A stretch of DNA of 64,000 nt from Chamaea fasciata (lineage: Eukaryota; Chordata; Aves; Passeriformes; Sylviidae): the NCBI GenBank assembly GCA_029207755.1, contig JARCOQ010000006.1:16838890-16902889 (forward strand). Direction: 5' to 3'. Shown here piece by piece: positions 13,873-27,324 of the stretch (within the stretch, counting starts at the first letter, position 1; each line of letters opens with the position of its first letter). Position numbers and translations under genes: made by a program. The notes under the pieces are model-generated. The model was given only the letters and a program-made list of their open reading frames with translations. It was not told where the DNA came from and did no database searches.

Positions 13873-13918
<46 letters not shown>
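13873..13918. repeat. Long poly(A) run (46 nt)
   Basis: An uninterrupted run of 46 A residues, the longest homopolymer in the window. I could not see a recognisable retrocopy upstream or a polyadenylation signal correctly spaced before it, so it is recorded as a homopolymer and not as a processed pseudogene tail. Confidence 0.95.
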
Positions 13919-13920
<2 letters not shown>

Positions 13921-16679
13921 GAAACATGGATTCAAGAGTCATAAGAGTCATATCTGAAAATTTCTTTTGGTTCTATTTTTTTTTACTTATTTTTAGCTTT
14001 TTAATATTTGCAATTACAGTGACTTTGGATATAGATTATTCTGTATAATTTTTCTCTGGACCTCTCATTTTTAAATAGGAAGAATCCTTTTGTTGATTTC
14101 TATCAGTCCTTTTTTAAAATAATGTTTTTCATGTTATTATCATAGTTTTCCTGTCTTAGAATACACAACTAAGGTCAAAGCTGAAACTGAAACTCGACTG
14201 TTAACTATCCCACCATAATATTTGCATTTTACAATTCTTTGGCTGTCTTTTTTGAGAGATGGACTGTACGCTAGGGAGAGATAGGAACTCAGCTGATGTG
14301 TTATTTTTAACATTGTTAAAAATGAATAAATATTTTTTTCCACAGTGTGGCAGCAAAGCCTTTTAAGAGGAAGAACTGCCTTGTCTCAAGACGATCTTGC
14401 TGTGTCAGTTGAAAATTCTGAACAGCTGAAATCAGAGTTCATAGATTCCTTGTCCCCAGTGAATTGGATTCTGTTTGGAAGACTAATTCTTTGCTCTAGA
14501 ATTCCAAATCACTGCAGAGCCTTTTTTTTTTTTTTAACCTCAGTTACTTTTTAAAATTCCTTTTTTCCATAATAAAAGTCTTGTAATACAAAACCGTTCA
14601 CCAAAATGCTGAATGATGCTTAGCTGTGCCATAAAACCATTCTGCAGACCCACAGGCAAAATATGAAAGAAACCTTCTGCTGTTATGCCTTATAGGAAGA
14701 ACTTAGGAATGTGCAGGCAGTCAGTAAGTGTTCTGCAGTTCAGCAAATGAGTCAGATATAGAAATGGCACAGAACATACAAGGGCAAATTATATTTTTCT
14801 TTTACTTCCCAATGCCTTGAATCTGTGTCTGTGTGTGTGCAAATGATCAAGAGAGAAAGCAAATATAATGAAATCTAATTCCTGAAGAATTACATGTGAC
14901 AAAAACACTCACAGCCCACTCAATAATCCTCAGGATTCAGAATCACTCCTTAAAAAAAAGGAAAAATCACGACCACATTTCTGTTATCTATGGCTAAACC
15001 TTCCTGACTGCAACAATGTTCCACTCACATTTTCCCTCCCATTTCAAATAAATTAAGGAACTGAGCACGTTTCATCCCTTCCATTCTCTACTTCTTCTTA
15101 TTGGGTACTACATTCCTTCTAACCATGTTCAGGTTGTCTAATTTTGAACTGAGCAAGTCTATTTTCCTCATCACTTGACTTTGTACTTTCTAATAGCACT
15201 GCTTATTCCTTCATGCTTGAAGTCATAGGCTGGATTTCTTTCTTATAGTTTCTTAAAGGCTTGGAAGAAAATTGTTGGTATTTTGGAAAAGGCAAGATCT
15301 AATTTTTCAAGGAAAATTATTTATTTAAATAAATCTCAAAGGATTCATCATGAAAAAGACTTTGTATAGTAATGAATATAATCAAAGATTTAATTATGGC
15401 TATAGCAACTAAGCAAAGCTAAGCAGTTGATTTTTTTTTTTTTTTTTTGGTTTATTTTCTGCAAGAGACAATGGAAAACTAATTACATTTTAGGAAATTA
15501 TGTCTAATGTGAAAATGTCTGAAAACATAGTAGTGTTTGCATTATAATCAGTTAATTAGCACTACTCTTGTAGATTATCCTATGTGACAGGATCTGGATG
15601 ATTGAGACATCGGGCTAAACCTACTGTAACTCAATAATGAAATTAATGGAGGATCTCTTAAAACATTTGTGTACCCAATATAAACACAAATGTATGTGCT
15701 TTCATTATGCAGCTGTTGTGAGAACCTAAATTTTATTGTGCTAAAATTGGATATATAGAATATCAAACGAGCCAAAAATGGATAAGAAGTATCCCATTAG
15801 AGAGGTTCATTTCTCCTATGGGACTTGCTGACTCATGATTTAAATATGCAGTGATAAATTACTTCTGTGAAACAGTCTAATGGTTTGTATCAAAAAGAAG
15901 AAGCCATTAAATTCTAATATTTAAATCTGTGGGAGGAAATAAATATTCGGCTACATCAAAATAATCCTGAGAAAATGTGAAGAGTTTTTTCAATTAAAAA
16001 TAGCAATTTCTTTCATCTTTTATTATCAGTAATGTCTGTAAACAGCAAATGACTCACGATATCAATCGTTTAAATATTATTTTATTGCTATCATCATATA
16101 CTGGTAACTCAATATTGACTTCCTGGCTTGTCATCCTGCTTCATCTTTGATAATTGAAGTTGTTGTTTCATCAGTATAAATCAAATTTATCTGTGCTTTG
16201 CTACGGATGACTTTAAGTTCATTTACTGTGAAACTACTGGTACCAGGTCATCCATAATCACCTCTTAACTTCAATATATTGTAAGATATTTCAAATTAAT
16301 TTCAGAAATGTTTAATGAAAGCAATTAAAGGAACAGAGCATTGTAGCTGCTGCCTGTGTGCTGCCTGCAGCTATGACATGACCTATGGATTTTAAAGCAA
16401 GGTACTACCTATATTTCAAAGCTCATTAATAATGTCAGAAATTCACAGTCATTTAGCATAATTTGAAATATTAGCTAACAATCTTTTAGGTTTATTTTAA
16501 GTTAAATGCTGTACTTTGTTAAATCTCTGAATTTAACAGGAATGATGAAGAACTTATAACCAGAGTCATACAAGGATACCACTGATAGTTCCTACTGCTT
16601 ACAGAAGAGAGTGGTAATGAGACATACAAACACAAATAAACATGCCACATTGGTGCCTATATTTCACAAACAGAAGCTG

Positions 16680-16711
<32 letters not shown>
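16680..16711. repeat. (GATT)8 microsatellite
   Basis: Eight uninterrupted copies of the tetranucleotide GATT. The array is pure and therefore likely length-polymorphic. Confidence 0.97.
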
Positions 16712-18004
16712 ATTTCCTGAGTCCACTAAATGCTGCTTCATTTTGCTGAAATAAAGTGGACTGTAATCTTTCATGAATTCTTGAAAGCGCTAAGAGTAAT
16801 CCTAAAAATATATGAAAGAAAATTTATGAGAGAAAATGTAATATGGTCATGCCAAAATTCTATACGCAGTAGACTATTTCACTGAAAAAATATTCACAGA
16901 AATTAAAAAACCCCAACCCTTAAATCACTGCTTCAGTAATTACCTAGCTTGGTCACAGAGCTGATTATCAAGTAATCAACATGTATGGGCCACTGAAGTG
17001 GAAACTGTCTGAACTTAATGAGCAGTTAGAATTGGCCAGAATCAAAACGGGATTTCTGTTTGGCTTAGAACCATGTAACAGCATCTTTTCTCTCTACTGC
17101 TTTTAGTTTCCTCACTCCAGGAAGGCAAACTAAAGCTGGCCTTGAAATAAAATGAGGCAGGTATGACAGCAATGCAAGCTCATTAGGAAAGTGAACTAAT
17201 TGATGTCACAGAGCTCCATGCTCCTGCAACTGGTTTAAGTGTAGCCAGCTATTTTTACACTGTAACAGAGTCACCAGGATAAACATTCATATCCCTTCAC
17301 TGTCTTTAACCACATTGTCCCTTTTAAGCTTCTAATGACCATCAGTGAACCTGTCCATCATAACCAATGACAGGCTCTGGTGAGATATAAGAATCAGATT
17401 TTGGTGTTTAGGTGAGGCCTAAATTTTTGCTTTCCTTCCCATCCACTAAAAGTTTTGTGATTACTTAGGTTCAGGGTAGGGAAGTTCACTGAAAAAAAAT
17501 TACTTCAGATTGAAATTTATAGATTAAATTGACGTAATAAAAATGGATTTAGCTTGCATAAGAAAGAATTAAAGTCTACCTAGAGAGAAGAAATTAACAG
17601 AATTTTAAGATCTTGAAAAAAAATTATAATACTTCTAGAAAGAAAAAAGAGTTCCACAAAGGGAACGTGATGTCTTAATGAAGTTCAAAATGTTTTGGTT
17701 TTTTTTTTTAATTTTTATGCATATACATAACTTACCTGTTTGCACACATAGAATATAATTTTCTTTTATTGTCTGGTGCTGCAGCACAAACAAGCATTTA
17801 AAGAAACTACCCAGCTATGATTTATGGAGTTTTTATCATTTTCTAACCAGAGTTTCACAACATGCAAAATAAATAATGGAATTGCATAGAGTTTAAAAAT
17901 AAAAAAAAAAAATTTGAGAGAGAGTGTAAGAGACAATTATAAACACAAAGCTACAGTTAACCAGCTAATACTGACCTGTCAACCTAGGAACATTAGGAGA
18001 CATA

Positions 18005-18070
18005 CATGTGTGCACTCTCTCTGTATAATATATATGCACTCTCCATATATGCACTCTCTATATGTATGCA
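18005..18070. repeat. Short degenerate tandem array around GCACTCTC
   Basis: The core TGCACTCTC appears three times, separated by TATA-rich spacers (GTGCACTCTCTCTGTATAA, then TATATGCACTCTCCATA, then TATGCACTCTCTATATG), with a period of about 17-24 bp. It is a small diverged tandem duplication and not part of a recognised element. Confidence 0.7.
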
Positions 18071-18761
18071 TTGTATTTGCAATAATATTTTTCTGTTATA
18101 TGGGTTTAGGGGGTACTGTGAAACCACAGTTTTGGTCTCATAAGTAATATCACTACTAATTTGTTTCTAACTGCACAGACCATCCTCACAGAAGAAATGA
18201 GGACATGTCATTTTAACCATATTTAGTTAGCTGACCCTGCTTTATTTTCTATATACCCTCGAGGGATATAATGGAGCCAAACCCATCATTCCATGGGGCC
18301 TTTTCTGATGGTTCCCATAACTCTGATGGTCAAGCGTTTCTCAGACACTGCTGAGCATGCCTTTATGTATTAACCTCATAGAGTAAATGATGACTTGGCC
18401 TGTCAATAAAGTGTTTGGAGGTTAAAATGCAGATTAATTATAAGAAGAACAAATGTGCATGAGTCAAAAATGTACTTAACACATATCCAGCAATATTAAT
18501 GCCTTTACTCCTGAAAAAACTCCTAAAATTTATATATATCTGTAGTTACAGAGATGCTACTTTGTAGAAAACTAGAGCATAACCTTCAAACATTCATTTC
18601 ATTCCTGGCAGCATCTTATCCCTACATGGTTAAAAACTCCCATTTCTTATAGATGTTTAAACCACTTCAAAGTTATTGAGGAGATAAAAACACACAAATG
18701 GGATATTACTATGTTTACTGATTTTATGGTATCTTATCTCTTAGAAAAAGCTAATGAGATG

Positions 18762-18790
18762 TTTATTTATTTATTTGTTTATTTATTATT
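18762..18790. repeat. (TTTA)n microsatellite
   Basis: About seven TTTA units with one TTTG interruption. Confidence 0.9.
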
Positions 18791-21700
18791 TCTGTAAGAG
18801 CAAATGAACAGTGAACACTTCAAAAAATAAAGGTCTGTGTTCATCCTCAATTAATGGAACTGTGAAGTTCATGAAAGATGGGAATATGCATGGGTTCTGT
18901 GAATTTGGAGAGGGGAAAGGTACTCCTAGTACACTGGAAAGCAAAAGAATGAGCGTGCCAAACATTAATTAGTACCTTCATGCTCAAAAAGGAAATAAGT
19001 CATAAAAGAAATTAAGCAGTTTGCTACAGCTGTGCCAAGGCTTTTGAAGAATTCACAGTACCTCTGATGTTTGAAAAACACGTCCAGTTTCAGCAGAAGA
19101 TTACTTGGGGCTCCAGTGTGGTCTCCGTCTGAGGTTAAGGGATGTTTATCCCTTGGAAAGCAAGCTCCATGTGACCTGAATGAACCATGCAGGGCAGACA
19201 CTTCAATTTCTCCATGTCACATCACAGATTGCCAGAGGTTTGTTATAAAGCAGGTATTCATCTCAACGTGGGCTATGACACATGAAGACACACGGGCTCA
19301 TCACCAGCTCCCCTGCAGCCCACCTGCCTCATGATTAAAGTGTCTGTTTTGACCCCATGGCAGATGTGCTTCCAGTCACATGAAGACCACTACCAGAGGA
19401 AAAAGAGCAGCTGGGAAGGACCTGCAGGTCACTGGAGTGACTCATCCAGCTTTATCCCTTGTCCCTTCTCCAGCACTGAGAAAACCTGACATGGACAGCC
19501 CATCTGTCTCCTCTGAAGTAGAAGAGCCAAGCTACTTTCATGCTGTGTTAGGAAAGAATACCAGAGGGGACATATATTGATAAAGTATTTGCTGCTCCAG
19601 TAACACAAATATATCATCAGAAGCGGCATATTCACCCATTCCACGTTTATTCTAGTTTAAGAGAGTTCAATTCCCAAATACCTATATTACATTATGAATA
19701 CTAATGCATATTAGTGAAAATAACTAAAACTTCCTCCTCAGAAAACCGTGATTTCTTCTGCAGAAATTCATAGGTAATCCATATTTACCTTCTCCTTTTC
19801 AGCTTCTGACACTCAGAGCAGACCATTTGCCACAGGCTCATGAAAGCACAGACCCAGTCACACCACCTTCATTTGAGGCAAGGAGTGCAGAGTACTCCAT
19901 CGCTTTAAAGCATTTTTAGTCTAGTGCTGATCACAGTGCTGTCAAAAAAGTGCTTTATTTATAGCAGGCTGCTGATTCTGTCTGAAATTATTTCTATCTC
20001 ACAAATTATGCTCTGTGACTGGCTTTGTTTTGGGAAAACACGTCTGCATAATTGATAGTGGAATGCACGAAGGTGCTAACAACTATCAATTTCTGGTGTC
20101 AAAAAGCAGCTGAGGCTGAACCATGCTGCTTAATGTACTGGAAAGATTATCTGATACATACAGAAAATTTTCTAAAGTCCTAATATGTATCAAATAAAGG
20201 ATACAGTAAGAAATATGATTCCTAATTGTAACTGGTAGAAGAAATTAAAATAAAATTATTTGTAGCTTTGATCCAATGAATGTTTAAATAGGAGCTACTT
20301 CAAACCCAGTCTTTCCCATACTGAATACTTCTTTAATAGTAGGGACCTCATCTTTTTCTGCAAAGATACAGGAAACTTCCTCTTTGAATTATTAAATGCT
20401 CTTTGAATGCAGCTAAGGTTCACAAGCCTGAGAGCCTGAAGAATCTTGTGACTGTGTTGCATTGCCACAAGACTAAAGATCCTTTGCTGTTCGATAAAAA
20501 ATGAATTGCTTTTTCTACAAAGCAGAAGGATAAAATCTGGCAAAAAATTAGATAAATGAGTAATGGTTAATGTTTCCATTTTTTTTTAAGTGGATTTTTA
20601 TTCTGCAGCAATTAGCACCCTCTAACACCTAAGGTACAAATCAGCATTATCTGTCGATTTTGAATTTAAAAACTAATCTAAATTAATGACTGTAAATTAA
20701 CTCATATAACAGAAAGGCATATGATAAAGGCCCCTAATTTCATAATTTCAACAACTAAAAAATATCTTACAGTTAATACCAGACAGTAATTTTCTGACAA
20801 TTTTTATTGAGAGAATTGCTGTTCTTCCCACGACAATAATTTTAGTGTCAGTGTTGTACATGTAGTTCCTACACTGCACATAGACTTGCCAGTATGGCCA
20901 CATACTGCTCAAACATTCTGATGTAGAATTAGGAACTGGTTTTATATGCGTACTTTCATTGTTTTGAAATAAAATTCTGTTTATTGTGCTTAAGAAACTT
21001 CTGTGTTTGTGACTGACACCTCATGTAGATCATTCTGTGATTTTGTAGCAATTCTTAAGCCCCACTCACCACTTCATCTTGCCATCTATGGTAGAAGAAC
21101 TTCTCTTGCAGAGGCCTCTGGCCTCATTTCCCCAGTTTATTCAGGGTTTTATTCTGCTAGAAGATGGAAAAGCGCTTCCAATTTCTCTGTCCTTTCAAGT
21201 AGAATTGCAGCTACTTCGTTTCACTTGCCAGGTAGTCACTTTTATTTACACTGCGTGTTCTTAATTTGTTCATTTAGCTAATCCTAACAGAGTAAAAAAG
21301 CCTTATGTATCAGAATTAGATGTGCTTCAAGAGTAAAAGACAATGTTATGGTGGAAAATAAATGGATCAGCAGCCCAGAAATATATGGGTGCTTGCCAAT
21401 TTTTAATTGGCTGTGAGGACACAAGTGGGAGTAATGTGAGAGTTAACTACAGTACCATTGGGGGAAAAAAAGAGAACAAAAAAATAAGAGAAAAGAGTAG
21501 AATTAAACAGAGGGAAAATGAAATCAAGAAAACTAAGTGTCTGAAATGTGGAACTTACTGCCCAGGTTGTTTTGTTTTGTTTTAATTAAGTACTGGACAT
21601 ACATTTATCAGTATGGGACAGAAGTTCATGGTATTAATGTTATATTATACAAAGCATGTACTCACCAGGAAAGAACAAAACAGCTGAGAAACACTTGTAG

Positions 21701-22090
21701 ATGCCTTATACCTTTGGAAGGAGTCTATAAATACTGCGGAAAGCTGAGTGAAAGCACCCAACCACTTTACAACCTAGAAACATTGCTGCCACCTTAAGGA
21801 AACATTGAAATAACTCTGAGAAGGCCAAGTGTCTACATGTTACAGACATAAAAGAGAAGAAGAAAGGGAATAACAACAGAGAAAAGAACAAACCAACCAG
21901 TAAACTGACTGTTTGGCCTTGAAGAGACCTAGAGGTTTTAAACAAGCATTTAAAAACTGAGAAATTTCTTAGCCTACGAGATGAAATCTTATTGGGAGGA
22001 CAGCTGAAGAACTGTGCTTGATGCACTGAATTCTGGTAGCTTTCTTCAGACAAAAAACATGTTTGTGTACTCTTGACATTCTCTTGTAGA

Positions 22091-22110
22091 GAACACTCAT
22101 GAGAGTGTTC
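22091..22110. repeat. Perfect 8-bp inverted repeat with 4-nt loop
   Basis: GAACACTC and GAGTGTTC flank ATGA. The stem is short and could arise by chance. It is noted because it is perfect and compact. Confidence 0.7.
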
Positions 22111-22699
22111 CGCTCAGTTTTCAGGCTGAAAATTTGCAGGAAACTAAGTTTTTGATGGATGAAAGCGTACAAAGATCTACAAAAATGACTTTTTGATCAG
22201 GAAAGTTGAGAGGCACAAGTAGAGGCTGTGGTTGGAAGACCAGAGCTCCTGAGCTACAGCTAAATGCACACCAATGTTATATTATGTCCAGAAGTAAAAC
22301 GTGCTTTAAAAAAAGCTCACTGTGCATGGCCTGGCCGACTAAGAGCTAGGCTGACTTGTAACCAACAGGAATGGCAGAAAAAGATCCTCATGCAGCCAAG
22401 TCAGATGCCTGACATCTGATAATTTTGCAGGGATGGCCTAATGGCTGCAAAAGTTACTTACAACTCTGTAAGAATGCAACTTATTGGTCAAATGTCACAA
22501 TGACTAAGTTGCTTTATGCATGCAGAAAGAATGCCATGACACCCTGGTGAACATGGAAGAAAGCAAAAAGAAGGAGATGATATTTCACAAGTGAAGACAT
22601 AGCCAGTACAGCAGAGCTTTATGAAGCAAATCACAGGACTGGAGTATTGATGTGGAACAGTCACTTGTTCAGCAAGCTCTGTCAGTGGAAGAAAAGGCA

Positions 22700-24330
22700 A
22701 ATGTTGTTCATAGTTTCAAGAACACATGTAAATGCTATAAAATAGAGAAAATTAAAAAACGTTGAAGGTCTTGGGGAGTAGGTACAAACTAAAAAAGGAA
22801 ATGAGCAAATGTGCTAAACTAAGTCAGAAAGTGAGGACTACATTTCTTTCTTTTGGCAGGAAGTGCTGGTTTTTATGAATGAGAAACCTGAAAATCCTAT
22901 GAAGGAGATATGGGAGTTTACATACTTAGATACCATATGTTAAAGCTAAGAGTTGTCTGAATATCACACTGGAAGCAAATTGCAATTTCAGAGTGAATAA
23001 GTTACTATGGAGAGGTTATTTTAGTGCTATCTAAGAGGAAAGAATGGATTAACAATGTCTTCTGGGGAATGCAGTCAAACTGATTTTTTAGGGAAATGAG
23101 ATGTAACAGCTACAGAAATTAAACAGAAACACCCTCCAATCACACCATCACCATCAAACTCAACAGATTTCAGCAAACTCTGGAGAGTGGTTAAAGACCA
23201 TTTAGGAAGATGACTTGAAGAAAAACATGTGAAAGTATGCCGGCAGTTTATGCAGGAAAGTTACATTAAATACACAAATTGTACCAAAGAACAGAAAGAG
23301 GAGCCTGTTGGCACTTGGAAACCTTCAATGATTGGCCGTCAAAAAGTAATCCTCCCAAAAAAACCCCAAAACCAACAAAACAAAAAACCCAAGGTCATGT
23401 AACAAAGGAAGAATATAGAATAAAAGGACATGAAACAAAACTGAAGTATAAAGTGAGTTTCGAATTGCAAGAGACAAAATGAACAGAAAGAATTTTAAAA
23501 TACCAAATAAATAAATTTTTTAAAAAAATAAAATAACCAGGTCAGTGGTAGAGTAAGGGAGAGAAAACAATGCAGAGAAAGGTAAAATGCAATTATCTAA
23601 TATCCCCTTCACACCAGCCTTTCAAAAAATGGTAAATCTTGACAAGCCATTCAAAACCACTTAAGAGAAACAAAATGGATTGCAAGCTGAAGTCTATAAA
23701 GAATATGCTAATGAATATTTGGTAAGATGGATGTATTCAAACTGTCTGGTCTCAATTAAATTCACCTTAGACAGCGAGTTCTGAATCACTAAAAATTATC
23801 TTTATGAGTTTCTGGAGGACAGGGGAGGTCCCAGAGGACCAGAGAAAGGCAAATACAGCATTCGTCTCTTGACAAAAAGGGAGTGCTGATGCAATGACAG
23901 ACCAATCAGCCTAATTTTGATTCATGGAAAAAATCTGCAAGAAACTACCCAACTACACTAGAAGTTTCCACATAATTTTCAGACTAGATCCCTCTTACTG
24001 CAGACTATAATCCTAAAAAGAAAAAAAAATTCCACACAAACTAAAAATACCAGAACATATTTGATTGTCGAACATGTGCAAGAAAATATTATAGGGTAGA
24101 TGGCCTGTGGCATAGAGAAGGTATGGCAGTTCACAAAACACAAAAGTCAAATATGTGCTTCTGGCATTTTCGTGCCAGGAGAGATAAACAAGGTCAATAT
24201 TCTTCACCAGAGAATACACACACAAGAATATGGTAATAATTTATGGGAAGTCACTTTTAAAACTGACCAGGAGAAATGCTCAAATTACCAAGGAGAGGCA
24301 GAAGTTAGAGAATAAAAGGTTTTTATCCCC
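22700..24330 (+). mobile_element. Old CR1-family LINE body, + strand, degraded
   Basis: The best-supported part is 23,800-23,960. The phrases CTGGAGGACAGGGGAGGTCC, AGAGAAAGGCAAATA and GACCAATCAGCCTAATTTTG match, by eye, the start of the CR1/L3 reverse-transcriptase region (the 'dWRkAnv... YRPiSLt' stretch in protein terms). The reading frame is broken by stops, so this is a dead copy. Flanking purine-rich DNA from about 22.7 kb and up to about 24.33 kb is probably the same element, but those limits are inferred. It lies head to head with a - strand CR1 starting at about 24.43 kb. A repeat-library alignment would fix the subfamily and ends. Confidence 0.6.
23351..23391. repeat. A/C-rich low-complexity tract
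   Basis: About 40 bases of A and C runs (AAAAAAACCCC and similar) inside the degraded + strand LINE region. It resembles the tracts at 13.7 and 55.9 kb. Confidence 0.8.
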
Positions 24331-24434
24331 AATAATAAACATAGCTTTATAAATTGATTTAAAGTCACAAAACGACTGCATACTCTCTACAGAACACAAA
24401 AGGCTTCCGATGGGCTCACATAATTTTAATGCTT

Positions 24435-24940
24435 GGACAGAAACCTTTGGAAATAATCTAGTCCAGTCTCCTGCTAGAAGAAGAATAAACCTCAAACATT
24501 AATCTATCTTCAAAGTTAGGTCAGGCCACTCAGGGCTTGTCCAGACAAGTTCTGAAAATCTCTCTGGATGAAGATTTTAGTCTCTATGGGCAACCTATTC
24601 CAGCATTTGATCACCTTCAGGGCTGTGAAGTTTTCTTAGGATGACACAGAATTTTCCTTGCTCTAGCTCTGGTGGATACACAGGCTTTGCTCCATCTCTC
24701 TCTAACCAGTCCCTAGGTTGTACAAGTTCCCCTTCAGCTTTCTCTTGTTCAGGAAAAAGAAATGCCTCTCAGCTCTCTCAGCTGCAATCCAGCCCCTTAA
24801 ACGCTTGGTTTTCTCAGCTGAACTTGTTCCAGTTTGCCAACCTCCCTATTGTACTGCAAACCCCAAAGCTGGGCACAGCCATGGGCACCATTCACCCTCT
24901 GTTCTCAGAGAGCAGAGGGAGCTCTGCTACAGGACAAAGA
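24435..24940 (-). mobile_element. CR1 LINE 3' fragment, - strand, diverged
   Basis: Read on +, the order of landmarks is that of a reverse-complemented avian CR1 3' region: AATAATCTAGTCCAGTCTCC, then GGGCAACCTATTCCAGCATT, CAGCTCTCTCAGCTGCAATC and CCCAAAGCTGGGCACAGCC. The octamer-bearing extreme 3' end is eroded. The 5' side (high coordinate) fades after about 24.90 kb. An overlapping + strand open frame of about 115 codons is antisense to the element and not a gene. Confidence 0.8.
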
Positions 24941-26519
24941 ACCCAAAGCACAGGAAGAGCCAAGTTTTTCTCACATTATTATACCTGACTCCAGGTGCTC
25001 TTGACTAACTCCCAACCCCATATTCACTGATAGGCTACAAGGTAGGAAATCACTTCTAGTTTTACTGAAGCTCCCCAGAGGGAACCAACATCACAAATAT
25101 TCATAAATTCAGCAAATGCATTTTTAAGTGATAAAGGAAAATGCTACAAGTTTTAATCACCCTATTGTCCCCTGTGTTTCTCTAGACAAGCACAGGAGAA
25201 GCTGTATCAGATAAACTGCTGATTCTATTTTTTTTTTCTTCTTTCTCATGTTCAGAAAAAAAAAAAATCACACAATAAAAAGAGCATCTCTCTTGTACTG
25301 CCTCAAAAGAAGCAGTGCAGCAAACATCTAGTAAATTCCCAAGTCAGCACAAAGAAGTCAAGCAAGACAAGTTCTGCTTGCAAAGTGTGTCCCACAGTAA
25401 GTCTGTTGAGTGTCAAAGAGCCTTCCTTCAGCTGCCAAAGGACTGAATTGACAGTAACCTTTATACATATATGGTTGAAGTATTAAAGCTCATGATGCAT
25501 GACTAAAGGAAAACCAACTAGTCCATATTTTTAGACTCTGTCTCAGAGGTTCTGTCTATATTCTTCCATCTGCATTTAAAACTATTTTGGTTCTAAAATG
25601 CATGGTTTTTGGCAAAGAAACAAGCCAAGGTGAAAACATCACTAAATATTAGCCAATGCATCTTCACAAGTCATGATCCATGTAGCCACACTTAATACTG
25701 CAAAACCATGGAAACAAATTGTTTGCAGTTCCTTTGTAAAAGCCAAGGAAAGAAATCTAGAAAAAACGTAAGGATTTAGAACCTTCATGGTCTGAAACCC
25801 CCACATTCCAAGACACAATCAAAGCAGTCAGCCTCATCTCTTCTCTAAAAATTTTCAAGCTGGACAATTCAGCCCAATGACATTTTATAGAGGAACAGAA
25901 AATTATTGGAGTTCTTCGTGTTCAACTCCTAGCACAGACTGCAGAAGCTGTAACCAGGTTTATATCCAGTTTCTGAGATGGGTTTTCCTCCTCCACCCAT
26001 GACTTCAGAGCCTGCACAGGCCAAGTCCATAACTTAAGAACATTCGCACCTGGGTATGGCAAATACATCTCCAACTTAGTATCTTGTAGATTCCTGGAAA
26101 AGACTAAAAAAGTGTTATCTCCTTTAAGATATCCTTGATGTCTTCAGCCAGGGCTTTCTGAAGCAGAGGTAAATTTCTTGCAAAGTTGCCTTTTTGGATT
26201 TATTCTTCATGAATTTGTAAAACTTTTTTTTTTAATCCTTCTAAGCTTTGGCCAAAATCAGTATCGTTTGCAAGCTGACTATATGCACTGTGATAGGTAT
26301 ACCCCTGGCACGTTCTGAATCCGCCACAGGATAATTTCACTCCTCATACCTTAATAATGAGAAACACTGAACCTCTTTATGTCCCTTCATGCCACTCACT
26401 TTTATAACCTATCTCATCTCCTGCCTTCCCCCTCATTAGTCATTTTTTTCAATGCTGACGAGTCCTGATCTACTTAGACATGTCCTTGTACTAAACCCCT
26501 TCTGTACCTTTGATCATTC
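24941..26519. other. Anonymous stretch, possible ancient LINE remnants
   Basis: No gene recognised. Between about 26,140 and 26,430, wording such as AAAATCAGTATCGTTTGCAAG and ATACCCCTGGCACGTTCTG faintly resembles the - strand CR1/L3 repeats of reptiles and birds. The order relative to the clearer fragment at 26.5 kb is not collinear, so this would be a second piece or a rearranged one. Confidence 0.4.
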
Positions 26520-26885
26520 ATGCTGGTTTTTTCTGTACCTTTTCTAGCTTTGTTTTGTCCTTTTTGAGACACTGGAACAGCATACAGGAATCAAGATAAA
26601 GGCAATAGCTTCATACAGAGATACAATGATGTTTTCTTTTGTTCTCTTTTCCTTTCCTAATAATTTTTAATGTCATATTTGCTGTTTTGAGAGCTACTCA
26701 GCACAGAAATGACATTTTCAGAGCACAACCTATTATAATTTGCAGATCTCTTTCTCCAGCAATAAAACCAGGAACATGGCACACCACTGCAGATATAATG
26801 GGAGGACTGTGCTTTACATGTACATTACTTTACATTTATGACACCCTATAACCCATTCATTCAACACTTTTCTGCAATTCTTCAA
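26520..26885 (-). mobile_element. Ancient CR1/L3-like LINE fragment, - strand
   Basis: Read on +, the segment keeps the order of a widespread amniote CR1/L3 reverse-strand text: ACACTGGAACAGCATACAGG, CCTTTCCTAATAATTTTTAA, ATTTGCTGTTTTGAGAGC, a CAGATCTCTTTCTCCAG block and CATTACTTTACATTTATGAC. Divergence is high, consistent with an insertion older than the octamer-tailed CR1 copies elsewhere. An overlapping 70-codon + frame is antisense noise. Confidence 0.7.
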
Positions 26886-26911
26886 GTTGCCTTTTGCCCT
26901 AAAGGCAACTT
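26884..26911. repeat. Perfect 11-bp inverted repeat, 6-nt loop
   Basis: AAGTTGCCTTT (26,884-26,894) and AAAGGCAACTT (26,901-26,911) are exact reverse complements around TGCCCT. It sits at the end of the ancient LINE fragment and could be incidental. Confidence 0.8.
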
Positions 26912-27320
26912 CCCCCTTGCTTACTCCTTCCTTTTCCTGGGACTGTGATAGTGGCAATGAGGATGAGACTTAGATGTAAGGAGGTCACTGGAAAAAGCCG
27001 CAGTAGTTACCATCCTTACACATAAAACTTGGAAACCACTCTAGATTTTTCAGATAATATGAGCTATTTTTCAACCATTTGCAATTATGAATTAGCTATT
27101 TCTCTACCATGTCTACCAATTATGAATGAAAGTATTAAAAAGTATGGTTTGGATTTTTTAAATTAAAGGCAAAAAGAAATAACTGAGGAGAGATAAACAG
27201 GCCAATGCAGATCTCCTTAAGTATAACTACCTCAGTGATCTTTCACAGGCTTTTCCTTTAGAGAGTCGGCTGTATGTGAACTGTTCTCTACTTCTGTAGA
27301 ATATTTCAATCAATGTCTAA
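26912..27320. other. Anonymous stretch
   Basis: No gene, repeat family or structure recognised. Confidence 0.5.
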
Positions 27321-27324
27321 GTCT

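Larger units (their letters stand above)
13921..22500. other. Anonymous AT-rich stretch with microsatellites
   Basis: No gene is recognised in about 8.6 kb. It contains a T18 run (15,431-15,448), (GATT)8, a tandem cluster near 18.0 kb and a (TTTA)n. A somewhat GC-richer piece lies at about 19.10-19.60 kb, open on both strands for 60-90 codons without a recognisable domain. The segment at about 15.84-16.50 kb is rich in TAAT-type cores and lacks repeats; it could be conserved non-coding DNA, which only alignment can show. Confidence 0.5.

Noticed and set aside
13873..13918. A46 run as the tail of a processed pseudogene
   Set aside because: No recognisable transcript-like body, polyadenylation signal or target duplication was found upstream.
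22091..22110. Hairpin GAACACTC-ATGA-GAGTGTTC as a hormone response element or small RNA
   Set aside because: The spacing does not fit a glucocorticoid-type element, and the stem is too short for a microRNA precursor.
24641..25008. + strand open frames of 96-115 codons
   Set aside because: They lie mostly antisense to a - strand CR1 fragment, with no protein-like content.
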